From Bacteroidia bacterium (GTDB lineage Bacteria > Bacteroidota > Bacteroidia > Bacteroidales > VadinHA17), in assembly GCA_026391515.1 (NCBI GenBank), contig JAPLEC010000344.1, forward strand, positions 1 to 20,560: a stretch of DNA of 20,560 nucleotides, in the 5' to 3' direction. Below, in pieces: positions 14,401 to 20,560 of the stretch. Each line of letters starts with the position of its first letter. The stretch's first letter is position 1. The notes beneath the pieces were generated by a model that did not search any database, was not told the DNA's origin, and saw nothing but the letters and a program-made list of their open reading frames with translations. A program made the position numbers and the translations under genes.

Positions 14401-16521
14401 ATGAAGAGATCAGGAATTCATATCTTGTATTTTGTAATAATCTTATTTATAGTTAGTTGCAATGAAGATGTAAAAATTGACAGGCTTGCGCTGGTGTCAC
14501 GGCACAACATCAGTGACACTATTATTGATAGTTTGAATTCATTGTCAGTCGGAAATGGTCAATTTGCTTTTACTGTCGATGTTACGGGTTTACAAACATT
14601 TCCTGAATTTTATTCAAAAGGTATTTCACTGGGGACTATGTCGAACTGGGGATGGCACACGGAGGGAAACCCGGAAAATTATAATTTGTCAGATGTTTAC
14701 AGGTCATACAAGGTGCATGGAAGAGACGTGGAATATGTCCACCAGTTCAGGGGAGGTGAAGAGGGCAGGAGAGCTGCCGCTACTGACTGGCTAAGGGCTA
14801 ACCCACATCGTATACACCTGGGAATGATTGGTTTACAGGTGATTAAAAAAGATGGGACAGAAATAACAATCAATGATATCAATAATAATCTGCAGGTTTT
14901 AAATCTTTGGACAGGGACTATTGAAAGCAGCTTTACTATTGAAGGAATCCCGGTACATGTTATTACTGTCTGTCACCCCACCCGGGATATGATTTCAGCA
15001 AAAATTACCTCCAGGCTGATCGGCGAAAAAAGATTAAAAATAAGGATAAACTTTCCACTGGGGACCTCTTTGCCAAATGGTTATGATTTCAATTCACCCG
15101 GGAAGCACACTACAAAAATAATTACAGAAAATGCTGAGGAAACCCTTTTTGAAAGGAGCCAGGATAGTGATCAATACTATGTTAAAGTATTACATAAAAA
15201 TGGTGTTCTGGAGGAAGCAGCACAGCATTTATATTATGTTGAACCAAATCCTGCTGATTCAGTATTTGAGTTTTCTTGTGATTTTAGCAAGACTCCCATT
15301 AATAATGAACTGGATGATTTTTCACAAACTGAAGAAGCAGGCAAAACGAGCTGGGAAAACTTTTGGATGAGCGGAGGAGCAATCGATTTCTCAGGTTGTA
15401 CTGATACACGTGCTTCTGAACTGGAAAGAAGGGTTGTACTTTCGCGATACCTTACACGGATCCAGTGCAGCGGCTCTTTACCTCCGGCAGAAACAGGATT
15501 GACCTATAACAGCTGGTTTGGTAAATTCCATCTAGAAATGCACTGGTGGCATGCAACTCATTTTGCCCTCTGGCAGCATGAGGAGATCCTGGAAAAACAG
15601 ATGCAATATTATTTTAATATTTTTGAAAATGCCCGTCATACTGCTCAGCATCAGGGGTATAGTGGAGCAAGATGGCCCAAGATGACTGATCCGGAAGGGA
15701 GAGAAAGTCCAAGCACAGTCGGTACTTACCTTATCTGGCAACAGCCACATCCCATATTTTTTGCTGAACTGCTCTACAGAAACACAAAAAATAAGGAAGA
15801 GGTTCTAAATAAATATAAGGATTTAGTGTTTGAGACCGCTGAATTCATGGCATCTTATGCATGGTACGACAGTACGAACAACCGATACATCTTGGGTCCG
15901 ATTTTGATTCCAGCACAGGAGAGCCTGAATAAAGAAACAACGATAAATCCGACTTTTGAACTTGTTTACTGGTACTGGGGACTTAAAACAGCTATGGAAT
16001 GGCAAAAACGACTTGGACAGGAGATCAATCCACTGTGGGTTAACGTGACAAAAAAGATTTCAAAGCTGCCGGTTCAGAATGGTTTATATCTTTGTTCTGA
16101 AGATACGAAAGACTCATATCAGAATCCTCGGTATATGAGCGACCACCCAATAGTATCGGGGATATCAGGAGTGCTGCCTGAAACAAAACTGGTTGATAAT
16201 AAGGTACTTGGAAATTCACTGGACACGATTATGAAAAAATGGAACTGGAGATCGACCTGGGGCTGGGACTTTCCGATGCTTGCGATGTCGGCTGCTTCAA
16301 TTGGCAGGGGTGAACAGGCAATCGATTTTCTGATGATGGATGCTCCAAAAAACAGGTATTTACTGAACGGTCACAATTATCAGGATGCCCGGCTTGCAAT
16401 TTATCTTCCTGGGAACGGAGGACTATTAACTGCTGTTGCGAAAATGTGTGTCCTGGATCAGTTTCCTCATAACGGGAAGTGGAAAGTGAAATGGGAAAAC
16501 CTTAATCAATATGTTAAGTGA
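14401..16521 (+). CDS. Lipoprotein, probable (alpha/alpha)6-barrel glycoside hydrolase
   Basis: A 706-residue lipoprotein: signal peptide to Ser19, then Cys20 (lipobox IVSC). Acidic residues right after the cysteine (CNEDV) fit surface export in Bacteroidota. The N-terminal half (about 45-300) is beta-rich with SVGNGQFAFTVDVTGLQTF, like the beta-sandwich of GH65/GH95-type enzymes. The C-terminal half (345-690) is helical, with ETGLTYNSWFGKFHLEMHWWH (364-384), LGPILIPAQES (498-508) and NPTFELVYWYW (516-526), positions that recall the substrate cleft of six-hairpin glycosidases. I infer a glycosidase but cannot name the CAZy family or substrate. It is followed at 33 nt by a GH16 gene, so a joint glucan-degrading role is likely. 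A TAACTTTA at 14371 may be a weak -7 element. Confidence 0.6.
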   Translation: MKRSGIHILYFVIILFIVSCNEDVKIDRLALVSRHNISDTIIDSLNSLSVGNGQFAFTVDVTGLQTFPEFYSKGISLGTMSNWGWHTEGNPENYNLSDVYRSYKVHGRDVEYVHQFRGGEEGRRAAATDWLRANPHRIHLGMIGLQVIKKDGTEITINDINNNLQVLNLWTGTIESSFTIEGIPVHVITVCHPTRDMISAKITSRLIGEKRLKIRINFPLGTSLPNGYDFNSPGKHTTKIITENAEETLFERSQDSDQYYVKVLHKNGVLEEAAQHLYYVEPNPADSVFEFSCDFSKTPINNELDDFSQTEEAGKTSWENFWMSGGAIDFSGCTDTRASELERRVVLSRYLTRIQCSGSLPPAETGLTYNSWFGKFHLEMHWWHATHFALWQHEEILEKQMQYYFNIFENARHTAQHQGYSGARWPKMTDPEGRESPSTVGTYLIWQQPHPIFFAELLYRNTKNKEEVLNKYKDLVFETAEFMASYAWYDSTNNRYILGPILIPAQESLNKETTINPTFELVYWYWGLKTAMEWQKRLGQEINPLWVNVTKKISKLPVQNGLYLCSEDTKDSYQNPRYMSDHPIVSGISGVLPETKLVDNKVLGNSLDTIMKKWNWRSTWGWDFPMLAMSAASIGRGEQAIDFLMMDAPKNRYLLNGHNYQDARLAIYLPGNGGLLTAVAKMCVLDQFPHNGKWKVKWENLNQYVK

Positions 16522-16554
16522 CAACAAAAGAATAATGCAGTTCAAATCAAAAAC

Positions 16555-17313
16555 ATGAGACTATATTTAATTTTTATTTTTTCACTTTCTTTTTTCCTCA
16601 GCAGTAATGGACAAACATGGAAGTTGGTCTGGTCGGATGAATTCAATTATGAAGGTGTGCCTGATACATTAAATTGGGGAAATGAGGTCGGCTTTATCAG
16701 AAATAACGAGCTTCAGTACTATACTGCCAGGCGCCCTGAAAATTCAGTAGTCAGGAATGGGAACCTGCTAATTATTGGCAGGAAAGAAGCCTACAGGAAC
16801 GCCGGTTATACTTCAGCAAGTCTTGTTACGGATGGGAAGCACAGTTGGACTTATGGCAAGATTGAAGCCCGAATAAAATTGCCAAAGGGGCAGGGTATGT
16901 GGCCTGCATTCTGGATGCTGGGACAAAACATACACCGTGTTGGCTGGCCCAGGTGCGGTGAGATAGATATTATGGAACACATTAATAACGAAGATATTCT
17001 GCATGGTACGCTTCACTGGCATAATGAGAAGCATGTTTCATCGGGAAGTACAATTCCATGCAAAGCTGATCAGTTTCACAATTACGTTATTGAATGGGAT
17101 CCAGAAGCTGTAAAATGGTTTCTCGACGGCGATAAATACTGGGAAGTCAGCATCCGTGACAGTGTTAACAGCACGGCAGAGTTACACAAACCGTTTTATA
17201 TAATTTTAAATCTGGCAATTGGTGGAAACTGGCCAAAAAATCCTGATGCTTCAACACAATTTCCGGATACAATGTATGTTGATTATGTGAGAGTATATCA
17301 GAGTAAAAGATAA
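16555..17313 (+). CDS. Secreted GH16 beta-glucanase (laminarinase-like)
   Basis: A 252-residue exported endo-beta-glucanase. The signal peptide ends near residue 19-20 (SSNGQ). The mature protein starts WKLVWSDEFNYEG, a standard GH16 start, followed by NELQYYTARRPENS, YGKIEARIKLPKGQGMWPAFWML and the catalytic GEIDIMEH (nucleophile Glu136, Asp138, acid/base Glu141; ExDxxE with bulge as in laminarinases and not lichenases of the EIDIE type). C-terminal blocks PFYIILNLAIGGNWP and DYVRVYQ complete the jelly-roll. It is a single domain without carbohydrate-binding module. The likely substrate is 1,3-beta-glucan, by analogy. It is operonic with the lipoprotein glycosidase upstream and the unknown gene downstream (14 nt). 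Confidence 0.92.
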   Translation: MRLYLIFIFSLSFFLSSNGQTWKLVWSDEFNYEGVPDTLNWGNEVGFIRNNELQYYTARRPENSVVRNGNLLIIGRKEAYRNAGYTSASLVTDGKHSWTYGKIEARIKLPKGQGMWPAFWMLGQNIHRVGWPRCGEIDIMEHINNEDILHGTLHWHNEKHVSSGSTIPCKADQFHNYVIEWDPEAVKWFLDGDKYWEVSIRDSVNSTAELHKPFYIILNLAIGGNWPKNPDASTQFPDTMYVDYVRVYQSKR

Positions 17314-17332
17314 ATGACAAATGACAAATGAA
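17312..17332 (+). repeat. Heptamer tandem repeat at the gene junction
   Basis: AAATGAC, AAATGAC and AAATGAA follow one another and put an ATG into all three frames. The last unit supplies the start codon (17328) of the next gene, and the first overlaps the TAA stop of the GH16 gene. Copy-number change would shift spacing between the two genes. Confidence 0.75.
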
Positions 17333-17999
17333 AAAGATTATGAAAAGAAAACTGACAATATTAATAGTTTTTCTGATTACAGGGATGCTATTTAAACTTT
17401 CAGGTCAGGCAACGAGTTCCGGTTCAATGCCACAGTACCTTTTTGCGGAATTCACAAAATGTGATATAAAGATGATCAGCGGTCAGACTCAGACACAGGA
17501 GATGAATTACAATACGGTTACGGAAAAAATGGTATTTACCAGAGATAAAAAATATTATGATCTGACAAATCCGGAAATGATTGATACCATCATTTTGCAA
17601 AACTGCAGGTTTGTTCCTGCCGGAAAGGCTTTTTATGAAGTGCTGGTGTCAGGACCATTGTCACTATTTCTTCAGCATAAGGGCGATTTAATGACTGCCG
17701 GTAAACCGGTAGGTTATGGAGGGACGTCACAGGTTGCTTCATCCAATTATATAAATAATATTGAAATGGATGGACTCCAGGTTAATTTGCAGTTACCAAA
17801 CAATTATATTGTAAATCCATCGCCTGTTTACTGGATCCGTAATGAGAACAAGTGGTTCAGCTTTAACGGCGAAAAACAGTTTCTGAAGATATTTCCTGAC
17901 AAAGCAGTCCGGATAAAAGGTTTTATCAAGGAGAACAGGATAAAGTTTGATAAACCGGGAAATCTTATCAGACTTGTTAAATACTGCAGTACCCTATGA
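17328..17999 (+). CDS. Secreted protein of unknown function
   Basis: A 223-residue protein with a signal peptide (MKKIMKRKLTILIVFLITGMLFKLSGQ, cleavage near residue 27). The mature part has a beta-rich look with NYNTVTEKMVFTRDKKYYDLTNPEMIDTI, a phrase that resembles many uncharacterised Bacteroidota secreted proteins, and QYLFAEFTKCDI at the start. No catalytic motif was recognised. A second ATG (MKRKL, 17340) gives an equally good signal peptide; the first was kept because it lies in the repeat-derived start. It is in the operon behind the GH16 gene. Function unknown. Confidence 0.75.
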   Translation: MKKIMKRKLTILIVFLITGMLFKLSGQATSSGSMPQYLFAEFTKCDIKMISGQTQTQEMNYNTVTEKMVFTRDKKYYDLTNPEMIDTIILQNCRFVPAGKAFYEVLVSGPLSLFLQHKGDLMTAGKPVGYGGTSQVASSNYINNIEMDGLQVNLQLPNNYIVNPSPVYWIRNENKWFSFNGEKQFLKIFPDKAVRIKGFIKENRIKFDKPGNLIRLVKYCSTL

Positions 18000-18131
18000 C
18001 TTAACAGTTTATCAGCCGTTGAAAAAACTGCTAAAGATTTTTTCTGATCTGTTATGAATTATTTCAGGATTATTATTTAACTTTATAGTATTGGTTATTA
18101 GAATTTTTGGGTTTCTCAAAAATAAACGGAG

Positions 18132-18857
18132 ATGAAGAAAATACTTACTTTCTCATGTCTGATCATTCTGGTTATTTCAGGTTTTTCCCAGCAGAATAGT
18201 TTAGTTTCCACTGAGGTGGATCCTTCATATTTTATAACTCACACCCGCCAGGAACTCATCCAAAAGCTTGTGGATCTTCCCTGTGGAATTAAACCTGATG
18301 ACCCGATAGAAATAATCCTGCAGAAGATTGAAACTTTCCTGGTTGCATTTCAACCGGATAGAGAGTATTCAGATGATGTGTATGCTAAAGCTGCTAATTT
18401 ACAGGCGCTTAAGAGTGTTAAGCAGGGCGGATATGGTATCGGTTCTGTCCTTATTGATAAAGAGGGAAAGATAATTGCTGCGGCTTATAATACTCAGATA
18501 CAAAAAAACAGGTCAGATCTTCATGCAGAGATGACTCTGATGACCAAATTTGAAGAGACCCATAAAGCAAAAAAATATATGAATATGTACGTCTATAAGC
18601 CGGGACTTACAGTATTCAGCTCAGCAGAACCTTGTCCGATGTGCTTTATAAGAATAAGTACAGCAGGTTGCAATACAAAATACTGCACCCCGGGACCGGA
18701 AGACGGTATGGTGACAAGAATCAACTGTTTACCTGCTTCCTGGAAGGAAATGGCATCAAAACAAAAAGTTGAAATTGGTGATTGTTCTCCGATTATGCAG
18801 AAACTTTCTCATTTGCTATTCTATTCATATCTTCTTGACAACCGGGGACCTCATTAA
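18132..18857 (+). CDS. Cytidine-deaminase-fold protein with signal peptide
   Basis: A 241-residue protein. Residues 1-19 are a Sec signal peptide (MKKILTFSCLIILVISGFSQ). An N-terminal helical part (about 36-95) precedes a CMP/dCMP-type deaminase domain: substrate-fold strand YGIGSVLIDKEGKIIAAAYN (101-120), zinc and catalytic motif HAE (His131, Glu133), and PCPMC (Cys168, Cys171). All zinc ligands and the catalytic Glu are present, so activity is possible. Nucleoside, guanine and tRNA-adenosine deaminases share this layout; the substrate cannot be read. Export of such an enzyme is unusual. CGGAG lies directly before the ATG. It is separated from the preceding gene by 132 bp and from the kinase gene by 254 bp. 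Confidence 0.8.
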   Translation: MKKILTFSCLIILVISGFSQQNSLVSTEVDPSYFITHTRQELIQKLVDLPCGIKPDDPIEIILQKIETFLVAFQPDREYSDDVYAKAANLQALKSVKQGGYGIGSVLIDKEGKIIAAAYNTQIQKNRSDLHAEMTLMTKFEETHKAKKYMNMYVYKPGLTVFSSAEPCPMCFIRISTAGCNTKYCTPGPEDGMVTRINCLPASWKEMASKQKVEIGDCSPIMQKLSHLLFYSYLLDNRGPH

Positions 18858-18939
18858 TTGAGTACTGCAGTTTTTATACCTTTTTATTATAATTAATTTT
18901 CTCTGTACCGCTTTGCCAAATGTAGATTTGGAATTGTCA

Positions 18940-18969
18940 TCCGTTAATCCAAACCTGCCATCCGTTGAT
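18940..18969 (+). promoter_or_regulatory. Putative LytTR response-regulator operator
   Basis: Two 9-mers TCCGTTAAT (18940-18948) and TCCGTTGAT (18961-18969) repeat directly with a period of exactly 21 bp (two helical turns). Both fit the LytTR box pattern (T/A)(A/C)(C/A)GTTN(A/G)(T/G). The match extends to CATCCGTTrAT. They lie about 110-135 bp upstream of the promoter of the LytS-type kinase. Confidence 0.5.
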
Positions 18970-19051
18970 TCATATAAAGATATGTTTTTACCTCGCAGTA
19001 TATTTAGATCACTTTAAGCACCTGATCGTGGTTAACATTGAATAAGAATTA

Positions 19052-19082
19052 ATTGCAGATAGTTTCTTATTCAGTAATTTTG
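19052..19082 (+). promoter_or_regulatory. Promoter of the sensor kinase gene
   Basis: ATTG (19052-19055), a 19-bp spacer and TAATTTTG (19075-19082) match the Bacteroidota TTTG-N19-TAnnTTTG consensus with one difference in the -33 element. The expected transcription start is near 19089, about 23 nt before the ATG at 19112. Confidence 0.7.
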
Positions 19083-19111
19083 TAAAGTACTTGGTAACTA
19101 ATGAATTGAAT

Positions 19112-20560
19112 ATGAAAGCATTAAAAGCGATATTATTGTTAATGTGTTTTCTGCCAGGTATCTCTTTGGCAAGTGTGGAAAAATCCGTGAATAGTAAAAT
19201 TACCCCACTCATCAAATCTTCCGTTTCTTCCTCTGATACAGCGAGACTTAATTATTTGATCAAATCAGGACTTAAGCACATGTCTATAAAGTCTTATTCG
19301 ATTGATCAGGTAAAAGCATATATGGACTCTGCAGTTGCTTTCTGTGAGAAAAAGAATATTTTATTTCCCGCGACACTGTTCCTGCTCAGAGCAGAGTACA
19401 ATTTTGAAACAGGCGACTTTAGCAGATCAGAGGAAGAAGCAAAGCTTGCATTGACGAAAGCAGAGGAATCAAAGGACTATATGGTTCAAATGAAAACACT
19501 TGCCTTCCTGGGAAAGTATAATATGACGACAGGCTTTTATCAGGAAAGCATGAATTGCTACCAGAAAAGTATCCAGCTTTCAGAGCAGAAAGGAATTAAA
19601 GGAATGATCCCTGCATGTTATTATGGTGTGGCAAATATCTTTATTAAAGTCGGTGATCTTAATAGTTACAGGGAGAACCTTCGTCTGATGATTGATGCAG
19701 CACAAAAGGAGAATGACACAGCTAATATTCAGGAAGGTTTACTTAGGCTTGGTACTTCACTGGCAGATAAAGAGAGAGATTTCAGACGAGCAGATTCAAT
19801 CCTCAGAAAATGTATTCAGATTTCCCTGAAACAAAAAGATGAATATTATACTGCTTATGCATTGGCAAATCTCGGCTGGAATTTTTACCGTGAAAAAATG
19901 TATGATTCTTCCCTTGTCTGTTATAATAAATCGTTGAAAATCAGTCTAAATGGACCCTGGGGATCGTCAGCAAACTCTCTCGGTAACTTGGGCACTATAT
20001 ATCGTGATCTGGGAAATCCTGATAAAGCCATAAAATACTATATTAAAGCGATCGATCAGGCAAGAAAAATACATGACTACTACTCACTATCATGGATATA
20101 TGAAGATATGAACAAGATGTACCTTATGAAAAATGATACATCAAAAGCATACGACACTTATGTACTGTTCAAACAGTACAGTGATTCATTGAAAATGAAG
20201 GAAAGCAGCGAGGGCCTTTACGAAGCCAGGATCAGATATGAAGCAGATAATCACAATAAGGAAGTACAGCTTCTTTCATTAAGATTGAAAAATAACCATA
20301 TTCTTACTATCGGTTTTGCCGGATTGGCTATTGTAACCATAGCAATAGGATTGCTGCTGTTCAGAGGTTCAAAGCTTAAGACAAAACGCCGGATAAGTGA
20401 AATGAACGAAAAGATTTCTGAGCTGACACAGGCTAACCTGCGCCAGCAGATGAATCCTCATTTTATTTTTAATACTCTCAATTCTATACAATATTATATG
20501 TATCAGCATGATAATCTTGCTACGAATAACTATCTTACAAAGTTTTCCAGCCTGTTGCGC
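19112..20560 (+). CDS. TPR/LytS-type sensor histidine kinase (3' end missing)
   Basis: 483 residues are visible and the frame runs off the window. A signal peptide (MKALKAILLLMCFLPGISLA) is followed by a helical sensor of tetratricopeptide-like repeats (about 35-370; for example ALANLGWNFYREKMYDSSLVCYNKSL and SLGNLGTIYRDLGNPDKAIKYY). One transmembrane helix is at 397-417, a coiled-coil linker at about 419-446, and the start of the His_kinase domain (PF06580) carries the H-box QQMNPHFIFNTLNS with the phosphoacceptor His450. In this family the partner is usually a LytTR response regulator encoded next door, here beyond the window. A promoter and LytTR-like boxes precede it. The ATG at 19101 opens only a 2-codon frame. 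Confidence 0.9.
   Translation, partial: MKALKAILLLMCFLPGISLASVEKSVNSKITPLIKSSVSSSDTARLNYLIKSGLKHMSIKSYSIDQVKAYMDSAVAFCEKKNILFPATLFLLRAEYNFETGDFSRSEEEAKLALTKAEESKDYMVQMKTLAFLGKYNMTTGFYQESMNCYQKSIQLSEQKGIKGMIPACYYGVANIFIKVGDLNSYRENLRLMIDAAQKENDTANIQEGLLRLGTSLADKERDFRRADSILRKCIQISLKQKDEYYTAYALANLGWNFYREKMYDSSLVCYNKSLKISLNGPWGSSANSLGNLGTIYRDLGNPDKAIKYYIKAIDQARKIHDYYSLSWIYEDMNKMYLMKNDTSKAYDTYVLFKQYSDSLKMKESSEGLYEARIRYEADNHNKEVQLLSLRLKNNHILTIGFAGLAIVTIAIGLLLFRGSKLKTKRRISEMNEKISELTQANLRQQMNPHFIFNTLNSIQYYMYQHDNLATNNYLTKFSSLLR

Noticed and set aside
14401..17999. A complete polysaccharide utilisation locus
   Set aside because: No SusC-like transporter, SusD-like lipoprotein or dedicated regulator lies next to the two glycosidase genes inside the window.
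18132..18857. The exported deaminase as an interbacterial toxin
   Set aside because: No secretion-system delivery domain, no polymorphic-toxin N-terminus and no small immunity gene directly downstream.
19009..19215. A 68-codon minus-strand frame over the kinase promoter
   Set aside because: It lies antisense to the kinase promoter and signal peptide; the plus-strand gene is much better supported.

Overview
The window looks like a chromosomal segment of a Bacteroidota bacterium, probably of the Bacteroidales type, with moderate to low GC. The evidence is a short 286-residue primary sigma factor without region 1.1, promoters of the TTTG / TAnnTTTG type, few strong Shine-Dalgarno sites, many Sec signal peptides ending in a Gln-rich cleavage site, and a LytS-type kinase with an N-terminal TPR region. 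The species cannot be named from this.

Left part (1-6 kb). The window opens in the last 42 codons of gyrB (+). Four transcription blocks on the minus strand follow: rlmN-dacB-DUF362/ferredoxin protein (a tight operon with a 4-nt overlap and an 8-nt gap), a secreted alpha/beta hydrolase, and dapF. The gaps between these genes hold short palindromes and 7-8 bp tandem repeats.

Middle (6-12 kb, + strand). An HtrA/Do periplasmic protease, the primary sigma factor rpoD with a textbook Bacteroidota promoter and a strong terminator, and uvrB. Between rpoD and uvrB sits a 913-bp cassette with a REP-associated tyrosine (HUH, Y1) transposase on the minus strand and several REP-like hairpins. It is bracketed by a perfect 66-bp direct repeat. 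The inner copy appears to carry the uvrB -7 element, so the cassette seems to have been placed at, and to have duplicated, the uvrB promoter region.

Right part (12-20.5 kb). On the minus strand: a methyltransferase-fold protein with a signal peptide behind an LhgO-like FAD oxidoreductase, and a 67-residue membrane protein with its own promoter. On the plus strand: a probable carbohydrate-degrading operon (large lipoprotein of the (alpha/alpha)6 glycosidase type, GH16 beta-glucanase, unknown secreted protein), then an exported cytidine-deaminase-fold protein, then a TPR/LytS-type sensor histidine kinase cut by the window end. A direct repeat of two LytTR-box-like 9-mers spaced exactly 21 bp lies upstream of the kinase and suggests autoregulation by a LytTR response regulator outside the window.

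Most genes are ordinary housekeeping genes. The parts that deserve a second look are the REP/RAYT cassette with its 66-bp direct repeats, the LytTR-like operator, and two enzymes of normally cytosolic fold that carry Sec signal peptides. No tRNA, rRNA or CRISPR array was seen.
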